From: Biomphalaria glabrata
Lineage: Eukaryota; Mollusca; Gastropoda; Planorbidae
Direction: 5' to 3'
Assembly (NCBI RefSeq): GCF_947242115.1
Contig: NC_074726.1
Location: 21,169,325-21,233,324, forward strand
DNA length: 64,000 nucleotides
The position numbers and the translations under genes are program-made. The notes beneath the pieces were generated by a model that saw only the letters and a program-made list of their open reading frames with translations, had not been told where the DNA came from and searched no databases. Positions 1 through 15,400 of the stretch are shown here, one piece after another. The first letter of the stretch is position 1. The number at the start of each line of letters is the position of its first letter.

Positions 1-738
1 TGTCATTTTTCAATGAAGACACACTTTTATGTCACATTGACTGATTCGAGAACAAAAAAATTATCTGGCTTCTATTTCCAGGTTTGTAATAAATGATTCA
101 AAACCAGAAGCTATTTCCTTGCCATAAATAAATCAAACAGGATTTATTCAACAATTACAGACAGAAGCCACACAAATTGTCAAGAATGATTGGTAATTGT
201 CTAGAGATTTGAGTGGAGGCTCTTGAAACTGTAGGCCAGCAAAATAAAAGCATGTTTGGGTGCGGTCCAAGCCTATTTCTATATGTTATATAATTTCAGT
301 GTCTCTGGGCTCAGGACGCTCAGGCTAGAGATGAGGCCAAAGGCAAAGCACATCGGGGACTCCCACCACTTTTATTTTCCTGTACTACGCTAACCATGTG
401 GGACTCACTAGTTATGAAATGATCCCTTGAGGAACAGTGTTTGGATTTATGACAGGGTTGTCGGAGCTTTCTTTTGATCCCTAACCTTTCAATGAACATT
501 GTTCTTAGGAACTCCAACAGGAGTCTTATTTTGTTACTCTACTGGCCTAATCGTTTCCTCCTACTATTGTTTCCAGATGCAACTATGAGGCTGTGTAGCG
601 CAGTCTGAGAGTCAGGATGATGACTTTGCTAAAGCTGCATATAAAAAACTAATGAATTGTATAAAATGAATGAAAGAATAATTAATGAATGTGTAATGTA
701 ATGAATGTACTATGTTTATGTGTTGGTTATGTGTTTAC
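1..738. other. Unassigned left edge, probably last visible CFAP65 intron
   Basis: If CFAP65 continues off the left edge this is intron sequence. I looked on the minus strand for the next CFAP65 exon and found no convincing phase-0 exon; a 65-codon open frame at 320-517 has no recognisable similarity. Confidence 0.5.
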
Positions 739-3700
739 CACAATGTCAACAACGTGAGGAACTCTTCTGTCAGCATCCAGATCTTTTTCAGTTATAATGA
801 ATTCATTCATCTGGCGTTCTCTTTCAGCTTCCCAAGCAGACAGCTGGTTCTTATAGCAATTGTACTCATGGAGATCAGAAATCTGTTTGATGTTAAAATT
901 TGTACAAATTAATTTCAAAATTTGAATGAATTACTATCCTGAAAATGCAAATTATTTTATTTCACTATCATGTGTGCCAAGATGTTTTTTGTAACACAAT
1001 AAAACTTTTTTTTTTAAAATACTGAACACCTCTATAACTTCTTGAATAATATTGGACTATAGTAGCTCTGCAGAATATTTTCATACTTTTTTTTACATTG
1101 GCTAGGATTGGCTAGAATTATAGTTTTTTTTTTCCAATGTTTAAACTAAAATATAAAATTTTCTTCTATTTCTTTAATAATAATAAACACTATAGTGCAA
1201 AGGGTTATAAATTGCAAAAATCTCATAAGAGATAATATTTGTGAAAAAAGTGACAAATTTTATTAAATGTAATGTACTGTGCATATTTGTGTTTTTCAGA
1301 ATAGTAAAAAACAATGTATATTTTTTAAAAGACAAAGACAAAAGTTATATACATATTATATGTTTTTATATTCTTGTCTTCTTTTTTTTTTACTCACTTC
1401 ACAAATCAGATCTAGATCATAAAAACTTGGATTCCCTATTGCAGTGAAAGTAATCCTGCACAACTTGTGCTCATTGGGAGGGATCTCTCCTCTGATAGGG
1501 TGGATATTTAAAACCTACAGTACAATAAAGAATGAATTTACACAACCAGGAAAATCTAAAAAAAATTCAATACATCTTTCTCCTAATAATTTTTTTGTAA
1601 TTTTTAAGTTAGCCATTTGTTTGTAAGAGAAAAAAAAACTTTAAATTTTTAAAAAGCAAGTTTGTTATTATTTTTTTAATGTACAAATAACATCACCACT
1701 TTACCCTGATATCCTCATATGATGTCACATGCCACTCAAAGAAAATAGAACTGTCCTTTGATTTATTGCTGATAAATACTAGCTGTCTGGCTTTTGATAA
1801 CAGGGGAATATTACCAAAGGAAATTCTTTCTTTTGACAAAAAGCCAAGCTGTGGAATGATATATAATTTTTTAATTACCTTCCCTTACTTCAGCAGATAG
1901 TTGTATCAGGTTATTTGAAAATCAGAATGAATTGCAAAATTTCAAAACATTCTAATTTTGCATAGTTAAATATTCAAAATGATATAGCTTTGACTAAGTT
2001 TGTTAAAAGCCTGGCCACTCTCAACAAAACTAATCAGGATGACCATATCGTTTCGAAAGTTAAAACAATTTTGAAGAGCACTGCTGAAAATTTAAATTTT
2101 AAAATTTTCTTAAGCATTTAAACAGTGATATGGTTTAAGATTGTATATTTAATGAAAAAATAGTGCAGAACTGGATGTCCAGAGAAAATAGTTCTGGCTA
2201 CTTCAAGCTTTAGGAAAAATGAACCAATCTCTTGCCTATGAAAATGATTGCAACCAAACATTTAATACTTCTGATTACACAGAGTATCACAACTAACATA
2301 AATGAAGCCATTGTCTGATGAGAGATTATTTAAATTCAATTTTCACTGTCTTTATATTTCTTTCTTGGCCACATCACAAGGTCCTCAGGGTTAGCAAAGG
2401 TCTTTCTTCAGGGAACAGTACCAGGAAAAAGAAGAAGAGGCAGAGAAAGTAATGAGAAGACAACATAAAAAAATAGATGGAAGGGATGGAGAAAGATGTG
2501 TGGTTCCTCAACAGTTCAAAAGACTACAGCAGGGTTTCTCAAAGTTTGAGTTATGCCCTTGCCAGACAAAAAAGGAGGAAGGGGTATAACTAGTCAATTT
2601 CTTTTTAAGGGAAGAAAAAAATTGGATTATCATTATCAACTTATGTTTGTATTATAACCAACTATAATGTCATTAGTAACAAAGTTTTAAAATGTTAATG
2701 CCTTAAGCAATAAACATTGTTTCATTCCCAAACCCCTTGTAAAATGTGTACCATTCTTGTTAGAGGCATCTGAAACAATATTGACTCAAAACATTTTGAA
2801 AACAACATTTTAAAACGTTTCCACTTCCACTTGCCTCAGAAGAAATGGGTGAAATGTTGGCTGTACTTAGTTATGGTGATGAAGTTTAAGCAACAAAACT
2901 AAGAAAAGGTCCTCAGCAAAATGACTTGCTTAGGACATCACATTCATAACATATTTTTTTTCTTTTTATTCCAAACTACAAAATACTAACATGAATGTGT
3001 GTAGGAGATAAAGCAATGCAGGGGAAAAGAGTTTATATTCATAATGCAGACTATGCAAAAAAAAAAGTAAATGAAAAAAATTCCAACCAAAACAAATGAC
3101 TCATATAGACTTTCAAATACTTTGATATTTTGCTATAGAACTGAGAAGCTGAAGAATAGCTAGAGATTGTGTGTAGTGAGATCAGAGGATACTAAGTAAT
3201 ACTAGAATTCAGGTGCCAAAAGTAGGGGGGGGGGCTATAAAGTTGACTGTTCCGACATAACAGATACTAGGTTTGCGGGTCAAAAGAATGTATAGCTGAG
3301 GATTAAAATGCAGGGGGAAATGCAAAAACAGGGGAGATTCACCCAAACTACTATGCAGGAGCATTATGATGAGCAATATGTAAAAATAAAAATAAAGGGA
3401 TTTTGCCAAAAAGCAGCACAGAGTTTATCTGTATCCATCAAATAAATACTTGGATATAGAACTGAGCTAAATAATAGTCTGGTATCATATCTAGGACTAA
3501 TTGTATTTTTGGGAAGGGGGAGATATAGATAAGTGATATAGAATTCAGAAGGAAAAAGGTTTGTATGTAATGGATGTGAGGGGGGTGTTATAAATACAAA
3601 ATAATTCACAGGCCAAACATATATATGGGTTAGTATTAAAATGTGTGCCATTCAAGTGGTCTTAGACTTTGCCTTAGACCCTGCCACACTGTTTGGTGCA

Positions 3701-6700
3701 TAGAGCAACAAGCTCTCTCCACAGAGATCAGTCATAAGTGACTTCCAAAGCCTCTCCCCAACTGGTGCCCAAATAATTTCAGTATTTTGAGAATGTGAAA
3801 TGCAATGTTCTGTTGGAAGTGCATTAAAAAAAATGTACAGTACACAGCCTGGGAACAAATCCAATGATGTACCCAGTATTAAATAAAAACAAGTTAGTGA
3901 TCCGCATATTTTGCAAAGTTTAAAATTTAACTTTTCTTTTGGAAAAAAATATATAACTGAAATTTTTTAGTGTTGGATAAGGGAGCAATAAAGTTATAAA
4001 CTGCTAGAACTTAGCACTTGACGTACCTGGCCAGGGACATGAGCTTTCTGAACAGCAGAGACGCCCAGCATTTTGGGATCATCTGAGAAGGGCATTGTGT
4101 CTCCCATAATCCTTTTGTCGTAGCCAATGCCCTTGAATGTGACAATGTTTGTATCACCGTTGTGAATGTATATTGGAATATCAATCTGAGAAGACATTAA
4201 CCATAAAGACCACATAATAGTGAGCTGTGTCTTATTTATTGATAATCAAAAAATTATTATCATAGAATTAAATAACATCAGAACAATGATGAGACATCAA
4301 ATAATTGAAAGACAAATCAGCTACATATCAAATGATTGATCAAATGAATTAGAGACAGTGGATAACTGAGAGACATATCAAATGATTGAGACATGAAATG
4401 ATTGAGATATGAAATGATTAAGACAGGAAATGATTGAGAAACCTTCAATAATAATTTAACATTGTGAAACATAAATGATTGAGACATGAAATGATGGGAC
4501 ATGAAATGATTGAGAAACCTTTACAAATGAATTAAGAGCACTAACCATGTAAGTTTTGGCTTCCAGAGGAGAAAATCTCCATTCAACAAATCCAGTGCGT
4601 CCTGGTAAAATTTCCCCTGAGGGATTCAAGCACTCAAAAACTGGCTGGTCAAAGTTTTGCTGTTGATGAGAAAAAAAAATGAGTTGGCAACAAATAGATA
4701 TTCAAATGTATATGTTATCCTACAAGATGCATAGTTCCCCTTTCAGACCATGCTTTCTATGGATAGATGATGTAAAGGTCATCTATTTCTGTGGCCCTTG
4801 GTTTACAAGGGTGTCATGTGGCCAGCACAATGACCAACCACCTTTACTTTTCCCCAACTCCAACTAATGCCAGGTACCCATTAGAACTGTGTTTAGTCAG
4901 AGGTGCCCTAAAGATCCCGAAATAAAAAATCCCAGTCTTCACCAGGATTTGAACTGGGGACCCTCCAGTTCAAAAGCTAAGCACTTTACCACTAGCCACT
5001 GTGCTTTCATAAGATGTATAACATTATCATAAAAAACTGTTAAGAGGAAATGAGAATATATATATATATATTATTGTTTTAACAAGAATGCATGTAAATA
5101 GATAATTTAATTCCAATATTGTCAACTCCAATAAACTCTGAGTTCATGTTTTATTCTTGCAATATTATAAATGCTTCAACAAGGCACTCGACATGATTCT
5201 AATTATTTCAACAATATGTAAAATTCAATAGTGTTAAAAAATTGTTGTGGCTTTTCAAGAGTATAAAAATCTTACTCGTCATATAAGACACTAATTGATA
5301 GTAAGTGGTGGATAAAACATGAAGAAAGGGTTTAAAGTAAAGTGGGATGGGCAATGTGAACGAATTGACAGGTCTCTCTCTTGAGATCCTTCTAAGGACA
5401 GCTGCCCATTTGGATGAGTGGAGAGATTTGCTTATACCAACCATCACAGCAGGGGCTGAGTGGAAGACTGGAGATTTTGTATTTTTGAGATTTTTAGGGC
5501 ACCACTGAGTCACCCAACTCTAAGGGGTGCCTGACTTTAGTTAGCGGAGAGTAAATGTGGTTGGTCATTGTGCTGGCCACATGACACCCTGCTCATTAAC
5601 CACTAGCCAAAGAAACAGATGACATTAACATCACCTGCCTTATAGATCACAAGGTCTGTTGATGAAACACAGAAAACTTTGAGCATTGTTTCACAAAATA
5701 CACAGTAGGAATGTGACTTACCCTTTTAATAATGTTCAGTGGTGTCAGGTCCAGCTCAAACTTGACTGGCACAGCTCCTCCGTTATACATTTCATAGACC
5801 TGATTATTGACAAAGAGATACAATTTACTTTCTATGTGGTATCATTTGTTAACTATTTCATTGAATACATTTATTTCTAAATATCAATTTAAAGCCTACC
5901 TGAATTGGGCTCAGGAGTTCTCCAATGGGTACAGGGTTAAATGTATACTTATTGGCAGAGAAGTGGAGATAGGGCTTCTCAATGTCAACAGTGGCACCCG
6001 AGAAGTTGATCTTTGGAATGACATTGTAATATCATTTTTAAAACTACCAAATAAAATTCTAATTTAACCTGAAAATTGTGTTATTATTTACAGTTTTATT
6101 ATAGATAAACTAGTTAAGTAAAACATTATTTAAACATAAATGACTAAATGCTTTAGAGGATACAACTTTAAAACAGGATTTATTGTCTAGTTTAAGCAAG
6201 CACATTTCCTCTTTTCCTACTAAATTGCCAATGTCACCACTCTCTTGCTTCCCATTTTTTTATGTGTAAATCTTACCATTGAATACATGGTGATTATTTA
6301 GTATTGCTTATCATATATTGCTAGCCATATTACAAGATCCACAGGGCTCGCAAAGACCTTCCTTCAGGGAACAGTGCCAGGAAAAGAAGAAGAGGCAGAC
6401 AGAGAAAGCGATGGGAGGACAACATAAAAGAATGGACGGGCCTACCATTGATAGAGGTTTTAAACAAGGCAAAAGACAAGGAAGGAATGGAGAAAGACGG
6501 TCGACGAGTCTTGCTTGGTGCCCCAACGGTCCAACAGACTAAGGGATAGGTAAAGGTAAAAGGTAAAGGTAATATTGCTAGCACATGCAATAAAACCAGT
6601 TTCAACAAGTTATATATATATTGGGTTTTTTATACATTAGGCTGTATTTCTTGCTTTCTAAGAATCATCTCTGAACCCAACAGCAGTGGGGAGAGGGAGG

Positions 6701-9339
6701 GAGTGGTTGTTTGAGTGACAACATTCAATTAATGACAAAATTCAATTAGTTACAACATTCCTATCAAAGCTAATACCCAGGTTGTCATCTCATTCAAAGT
6801 GTGATCGTCATGGTTAATGTCCTATTGAGGGAGATATAGTACAACCAAATGTGCCAATTTATATCAACAAACATGGTTTGTAACAGAGTTTTGATGGCAG
6901 CCATCTATCTTTTTTTTTTTAATAACTCTACGTTAGTGTATTGCAAGTTACAACGCAAAAATAATCACCATAATTTCTCTTCCTCTGGCTATCTTTAACA
7001 AAACAGGGAGACGATTTGTGCCAATCATTGAGTGACTGTACTGAAATGTTATATTGCAGGTCTCCCCTGATTTTAGTGTTCCTTTTTTAGGAGTGATTTC
7101 AAAAAACTTGTTCTCCATCACTTTAATCTATCAGTTAGAAAAAAAAAGGCAAGAGAGTTAGTCACCTTTCAAAATAATATACTGAAACATGTTGCTGAAA
7201 AGTTAAAATGTCTTTATTTAATTTTCACATAGTATAATTCTAAATAACTACTTATAAGAGCTGTCATGTGTAAAATCTAATTCTTTAGAAAAATGTATAA
7301 ATATGGCTTTATTTGCTTTGCATTTACTAAACATGATTATTTTAAATCTCTTTTTAGTATTGTTACATTTAAAGAAAGAACATTTAAGAATGATATTCAC
7401 ATTCATAGGTGTTTTTTTTTATAGTTATAATGTTTTGTTTGGTATAATGCACAAATTATAAGACAAATTTCTTTATGGACAATAAAGATTATTATTATTA
7501 TTATTATTCAATCCTGGTGAAGACTGAGATATTTAATTTAGAGATCTTTAGGGTGCCTCTGAGTCCACCCATCTCTAATGGATATCTGACATAAGTAGGA
7601 GAAAAGTAAAGGGGGTTGGTCCTTGTGCTGGCCACATGACACCCTAGTTAACCATTGGCCACAGAAACAGATGACCTTTACATTATCTGCACCATAGGTT
7701 GCAAGGTTTGAAAGGGAAACTTTAATTTACTTGCAAGAGTTGCTCATGACAATGTTTTGATTAAACTAGTTGAATGATTAAAACAATTGATTTTTTTTTT
7801 GCTTGAAATAAACTTCTAGTACTGACTTTTCATCTAATTTTTTTATTTTGGTTTAAAAAAACAACTGAAACTTACATCCTGTAATTCATCAGAGTCTCTC
7901 TCCCCATCATCCATCCAAAATCCCATCTCTAGTTCAACATCTTTAGGAAACATAAAAATCCTGAAGAAAAAAAAACATAACATTCAAGTTCTAAAAATCA
8001 AGCTTATCAAAATGTGTCAATAAAAAAAATACAACAAAAAGTAATTATTTAGTTCATTTTGTTGACTACTGGGAATACATGACCCTAGACAGCACTACAT
8101 GGTGACAAAGAAAACTATGCCCTTAACTCTGGAAGAAAGGATAAGCCAAACAAAAAAATGTTTGGTTCCTCTACCACTAATGTGGATGAGAATGTCTGTC
8201 CAGAATAGAGCTCTACAGTCCAATGAAAAAGTGCTCTATGACATGAACCATAGTCATTCTACTACTGAAGGAGATCAACATTTAACATCACTAGGATACA
8301 GCACTATTGCAATTCTCAATGCAGTACAGGTCTTTGCCCCATAAGTTTCTATTATGCCCTCCTCTTCAGGTCCAACTCTGACTGAAATTGCTTATAGGCT
8401 AGAAAAAATTACACAAGTCAAGCAGGCATGGAGTCTTAGTGGTAAAACAATTTGCTTCTAAACAGAGGGAAGTGAAAAGGGAGGGGGGGGATTCTTGTTA
8501 AAATTAAAAGAATATTTAATATTTATTTTACTTCAGGATTTTTAGGACACCCCTGAGTCCATCCAACTCTAATCATTACCTCACATTAGTTGGGGAAAGT
8601 AAAGGCAGTTGGTCATTGGCATGGTCACATAACACACTCATTAACCATCGCCATAGAAACAAATGACTGATAGATCACAATATCTCAAATTTAAGTCTAG
8701 GCAGCAACTTGCTACATGAAACATGCATTGAAACATCAGGGGCCTTTAAAAAGTTAATCAGAGCTTCTCAAGCTCTGATCCAAATGATAATGGATGATGA
8801 GGAGGAGAAAGATGAAAATGATAATGAGGTGATGATGGTGTTGATGATTAAAGTGTGTGCAAAATGTGTGATGCACTAGCTTCTTAATCAAAACAACACC
8901 CCCAACAAATTTTTCATTGGTCTTGAATATAGGGCTGGTTATACAGCAAAATATCAATCCTTGCAGAAAACAAAGGTCCAGGTAAAATAAATATAATCAA
9001 ATGATTATTTCCAATCTACAAATATTCTATTTTATTTACACCTGTTATAAAATCTTCATATTTGTAAATTGCTCCCAATTAAGCCCAAAGGAAAAAGAAA
9101 ACATGTCATACCAGTCACATGTCACTGTGCCAGTGTTTTTAAACATCATGGTCACTTTGAATGGTTCAGAGCCGACAGGAGCAGCAGAAAAGTTGAAATC
9201 CATGACTGTTTTGGTAAGTTGCAGCTGTGACCTTGATTTCCCCATGCTGAAACATTGAGTACAATATTTATCTCTTTCAATGATGTCACTAACAAATAAT
9301 GAAATAAACTTCTTTAGCGCTCATAATAGTAGAGCCTTT

Positions 9340-9438
<99 letters not shown>

Positions 9439-12400
9439 TGTATTTGGTATTTAGTGTAGGTGTATTTCAAATTTGATGTAAATCTGCACAAAGTTTGTTC
9501 CCAAAAAACAAGTTTGGAAATAAAAAAAACTATCAATGAAAACTTGTCAAGCAATGTTTGTATCAATAAGTTACTAAGTAACGCTTTATGACCATGCTAA
9601 TTTTAAATAAAACTGGAAATTTTCTATTATTATTTTAAAATCACAATTAGTGACAACAATGAGAACAAAAAAAAACTTTTCAAAGGGGAATAACTTCACA
9701 TATAAAGCATTATCTCTCAGTACATTAAGATTTATTTCCTTTTCCAATAGCAATCAAAATGTATTTATTTAAACTACTTAATTAAATAATAGGTTAATTT
9801 TTAAATTGATTCATGTGTTGTTAGAAACAATGAATAAATATGCAAAATTTCAACTTATCTGTGAATAAAAAGTGGGAGAAATAACAATTTCAACATTTTG
9901 ACCAGACAAAACAGACAGAGTGAGTTAATAATAATATTTGTAAAAAAAAAAGATTTAACTTTCAACCAAAGGGGTAGAAAATATTCTTGTAATATCAATA
10001 AAGAGTATTTTTTTTTACTGTTATATTATTTTGAAAACTTTACTTCTGAGTATTAAATCTAGTAATACATAGACATTTAATACTTAATTTATTCCTAATT
10101 CAATCACTAAAAATGTTTATTTTTATTGAACTTAAAATATGAATACCTTGGTCGAGTATTTGTGTTAAAAGCTAGTTCTGTAGATGATGGATCAGCATCC
10201 AGAGCTGCATTTAAACTGAAAGCAAAATAAACCTTTACTTTAACTGGCTTATACATTTTTTTTATTTTCTAAAGCAGTAGCACAAGTAATTGTACATTTA
10301 ATTTTTATATTATTTTCCTAATATTTTGACTTCTGCTAAGAGAATATTTTCATCTATGTTCTTAAATATTACTGAAATTCAACTTTCATTAATGAGCGAG
10401 ATGAAAGTTATTAAAGTTACTTTCTGCATCTTTGTTTGTTATAAAAGTTACTTTCTCAGTCTTTGTTTGACATCTACCCTTTTATTTTATCTTAAAAGGG
10501 CAATATCTTATTTAGATTAGTAGCTTTCTCTATTCCTATGAAATAAATAGACAGAATTCAGCTGTTAAAATTGTTTTCATGAAACTAACTTGTCAAGACA
10601 GAACAGGTTCCACAAATTCTTTTTGCTGAGGCTGATCGCACTGCCCATTGGTCGAATGTCCTCAACATATAGAAGTGGGTACACCCCTGCAGCCAGCACG
10701 TACAGTAAGTGCTGGGGCTCATGAACTGAAGATGGGATCATGTCACCTGGTGATCAAAATAAAATTGACATTAAAAACATTTTCTTATCTCCAGCCCCCA
10801 GAATGTGCTGGTACAGTAAGTGTTCGAGCATATGAGCTGAAGAGAGACCATTTCACTCTGGAAGCAAAAATGAAATTTATATAAAACAAATTTTTAAAAA
10901 TGTTTTTAAATGTAAAATTCAATAAAATATGTACACTGTCTTCCCAACACACCTTATTAAATAGATCAAATTGATGAAATAAACTATTTCATTGTTCTAT
11001 GTGGCACTGATCCATCATTCTTAAAGATGTAAGTTAACCAATGATTTGACATTGTTAATTGAAATGATCAGTGGAGTAATCTTATGTTATAATAATTAAG
11101 GAGGCATAGTGGCTGAGTGGTAAAGTGCTTGGCTTGTCAAATAGAGGGTCTCAGGTTTGAATATAAGTAACGGCAGGTTTTTGAAATTTGGGTATTTTAG
11201 GATGCCTCTGATTTTACCAAACTCTAGTGGGTACCTGACATTAGTTGGGGAAAGCAAAGGTGGTTTGTCTTTTTTGTTCAGGCTACATTACACCCTCATT
11301 AATTATTGGCCACAGAATTAGATGACCTTTACATCATCAGCCCTACTGCCCTATAGATCACATGGTCTGAAAGGGAAACTTTTTTTAAAACTATAATAAT
11401 TGAAAGATTTGATTAGAATATAGAAAACAATAATAATTATAAGAGGCTTAAAATTATGGATTTTGTGAAGTAAAGGGAGTAACATAGAAATATTAGAAAC
11501 AATCCAATTAATACATGATGTAATTAATCCATGTGATAATTACACTGTAAAATGATGTGCTTAGCATTTCTTGATTTGCCCAACTAGGCACTTACTTTGA
11601 GGGACAAGAAGCTGGTACTTAATGGCATACTGGTAGGTGACTCGTCTTGTTGGCCTGACAGTTGCTGTAATGAAATGTTTGCTACGAGCTGGCAAAACAC
11701 CCTCCATAACGTCCAACTCAATGCCTGAAAACAATGATGCTAACAGTAAGATAATTTATTACTTTTGTCACTAGGTCAGTTTATTGAGTCTTTATCTGCC
11801 ACAACTCAGTAACAAAAATATATACTTTTAATTGAAATTTAGTTAAAGATTTAAGTTAACAATATTAAGAGATATCTATTTATTGAATTATACTACAGAA
11901 ACAAGACCTGGATCCCTGGTCATGTGGTATGCACTTTAGTTGTAGTTTAGTAGTACTTTAGCTGCCAATTTAAACAAATACCAAAAAAACTAATAAAAAG
12001 GGTTAATAGAAGGCTTGCAGATTTTGCTAATTTTTTCACTTAAATTTTGAGTCTATCACAACTGTTTCTTAACAAGTACCTAAGAAGTTAGAGGACCCTG
12101 TATACACAATTTCATGCAAAACCATTTAGAAGTTCCGTAAATTTTGATAGATCAATCAATCATCAGTCAGTAAATGGTATATTGCATTTTTATATTTATA
12201 GATTGGGCTTGTACAAATTTCTTTACTTTCGATTGTCTTACGTCACTTAACACTGTCCAAGTGTTTGATTTAAAACATGATTTATGTTAATTTCTCCAGT
12301 GTTTACTTTTAGTCTTCATACGAAGGCACATTGAAAAGTTTTTTTGTTTTTTGTTGTTGTTGTTGGTTTGATTGTTTTTTCCTTTCTTTTCAAATCAGAG

Positions 12401-15400
12401 TAAGCATGTAAGACTTCACTTTTGTGTTACAATATTTTTTTGTTCTGAATTACCAGTTGAAATAAGTTGAGCTACCTTTTCCTCCAGTCTCCAGTCCTTC
12501 TTCCGTTCCATCGATTAACAATTTATATTCAAGGCTGCAGTTGCCATTGTTGAAGATTGTAAAATGGTTAGTAGATGAACTCCCAACAACAATACCACCA
12601 AAGTCTAAATAAGGTTCATCAGTCTAAAAAACAAAATCGTTTGAGAATTATTGGAAAAACTTTAAATCAAATCACAGAAAAATGAGATTGGGGTTTTAAA
12701 AGTAAATTTTAAAATTTCAAGAATCCTATTATATATGTAAATTCAAAAAATATTATATAAAGTTAAAATGTGAATCATGCATGACATATATGGCATATAT
12801 ATATATAGTCCTCTACAGATTTTGTATGATTGATTATGCATTGAAGCCTACAATTCTATAATACAGATGAACAGACTGGATTGAGAATCTGGACTAAGTA
12901 AAGGGGAGGGCGAGGGATAGTTCTATTTGATGTTACTAGACTCTTTCTCTGTGGCATTTTACGCCTTGAAATGTATTTTCCCATTACAACTTCTTGTGTG
13001 ACTAAAGAGACCAATCCTTGATACACAGCTGCAGTCACAGGTTGGGCATCTGTAATCACCAGGCACCATTGCATTTTCACCTTTCTTTCTGCTACTACTA
13101 CTTTTTCTACTACTGTTGTATATCTGGGAAGCATGGTCGAGAGGCTAAGTGCGCTTGAACTTGGCTTGGCTACCTATGAAGGGGGCTTTAGGTTCGACGC
13201 TCGACTCAGGCAGAGTTGTTTATTAAGCGCCTAAAGGCAGCACGGAAAAACCTTCTCCAAGATACCCCCTCCCCCCACTGGTCCATAAATGAGATTGGAC
13301 CAAAGCACTCTGAGCATGCTATAAGCATGAAAATAGCGCAATATAAAAGCCATAATTTATTTATCTGCAATCTAGGACCCTTTCTTTATGCTCACTCTCC
13401 ATGTTGATCTATCCATTGCCATTCGTGTAGATTTTGAAGAGCTTCATATCATGTTTGCATACATCAGTATACCGTAAAAGTGGACAACCAGCGAGTATGT
13501 TACATATAAAAACAATAAAAACACTCTTCTTCTATGGGACTTATGACTGAATGATAGAGCTTGTCCTCCAAACCAAGTGGTCTTCAGTTTGAATCCAGCT
13601 GTAGACTGAGATCTTTAAATTTACGATTTCAGTATTCCAATTAGACCACCCATGTTTACCTGGCAATATTCAGGGGAAGAAAAGAGGGGGGTGGTCTTTG
13701 TGCTGGTCACATGACACTCTTGATAATCATCAGCCACAGAAATAGATGAGATTGACATTAACATTATCATTTCAATGATTGATAGATGACAAGGTCTGAA
13801 ATGGGTACCTTTACTATTCTTGTGTGTTAATTTGAATAAGTGAAGTGTGTAATAACAGCTTCATTATAAGAACCCATAGCTCACCTAGGTACCTTGGTAC
13901 ACACACAAAATTATTAAATAAACAATTTAAAAAAAAAGAGTTGTGCGATGTAAGTGTTGATTTAATTTTCTCTTATGCTTACCTGAATGTTGCCAAGAGA
14001 ACCTTCACCCACAACTCTAATGCTGTGTGGGATCCTTTTACCTCCTGAAGAAGTTGGACTCAGACCCTGACCATGACACAACAGTGTGGGCTTGATAAGA
14101 TATTTCTTCTCTTCTCCTGGTCTAAATGACCATCTGTGGCTCTACAGGAACAAAAATCGAAGTTATGGACAACATCAAATCTTGTTGTAACAAGAAGCTT
14201 TTAAAAGCAAAAATGAAAGAGTTGAATTTGATACAAGAAAAAATGAGTTAGATAACACACAATAATATAATTTAAGTGTTTGAAAGACTTATTAAAAATG
14301 TATATATATATATATTGTTGTGGCTCTTCCGCCTTGTCAGATACAAACAATGAAATAAACAGGAGGTAACCTTCAAACACTGGCAAAATGCCAAAACAAT
14401 CAAGATAGGTAGTCGACACTAGTTTTAAATAGGAAACACTTTTAATCCTCAAGAAGGGACCCGTCTAATGTCCTCTGTTAATAGCTATCTGGATATAACT
14501 TCTTATTTTCACTGCCCTAATGAAAAGCGTCTTGTTGATAGTGTCGAATAAGCGTTCTTTCTTTTAACAAACTTTAAGTCATCGTCACTAAGTAAAACTT
14601 TCCCCCTACTCCCGAAACAAATAACTAAATCCTAATAATGTCATAACATATATATATATTTATAACTTCATGGTGTATAAGAGGTACATTTATTTATTTA
14701 ATTTGGTCTTTATGCTTTTTGTTTAATTTTTTTTTGGAGGGGGAGTAAGTTTTTTGTGTGTTTTTTTTATCAATATTTAACATTTTTTCTTTAAAGCTAG
14801 AACTTTCCATAAGAAAAGTATAAATATATCTGTATTCACTAAAAATGTTTTTAAACGTCTTTTTGTAAACAGACAAAGAAAACTTACCACCCATTCATTG
14901 GGTAACACTACTCCACTAGAAGGTTCCACGTTAAGAACTTTCCTATCATCGGAACGAAGCAGCCATTGGAAGCTAGAAAGTAAACAAAGACATTATTATT
15001 TAATATGCAAAGCAGGTTTTATATTCTGTCTAGGTCTTCACTTTGAAAATCCTTTTTTTTTATTGTCTCTTTGGTCCTAGATTTGAACCCAGCCTACAAC
15101 CAACTCCTGCTGTCCTGCAGGAGGTTTGAGCTCCACTACCATCCCCCGCTGTCCTGCAGGAGGTTTGGCCTCCACTACCATCCCCAGCTGTCTTGCAGGA
15201 GGTTTGGGATATACTACCATCCCCTGCTGTCCTGCAGGAGATTTGGGCTAGGAAGTAATAATTTTCAATTTGGAAGGAACATCCAAAACATGTAAAATAA
15301 AGAAAATTAAGTTTCTTTTAATTCATGTTAAACTTAACTTCTTTTTGTCCTAATGAGCTTGGGCATTAGCTGATGATGTGGAAATACATCTGTACTTAAG

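Noticed and set aside
3652-3864. 70-codon minus-strand frame as a missing CFAP65 exon
   Set aside because: No ASH-like motif, and exon 33 already joins exon 34 in phase, so nothing is missing there.
8099-8344. 81-codon plus-strand frame
   Set aside because: Intronic, on the strand opposite CFAP65, no recognisable domain and no element context.
9321-9566. 81-codon frame with alternating Ile-Tyr
   Set aside because: Translation of the (TA)n microsatellite.
11097-11170. Functional tRNA gene at SINE heads
   Set aside because: A- and B-box-like words are present but the cloverleaf cannot be completed and the sequence continues into the SINE body.
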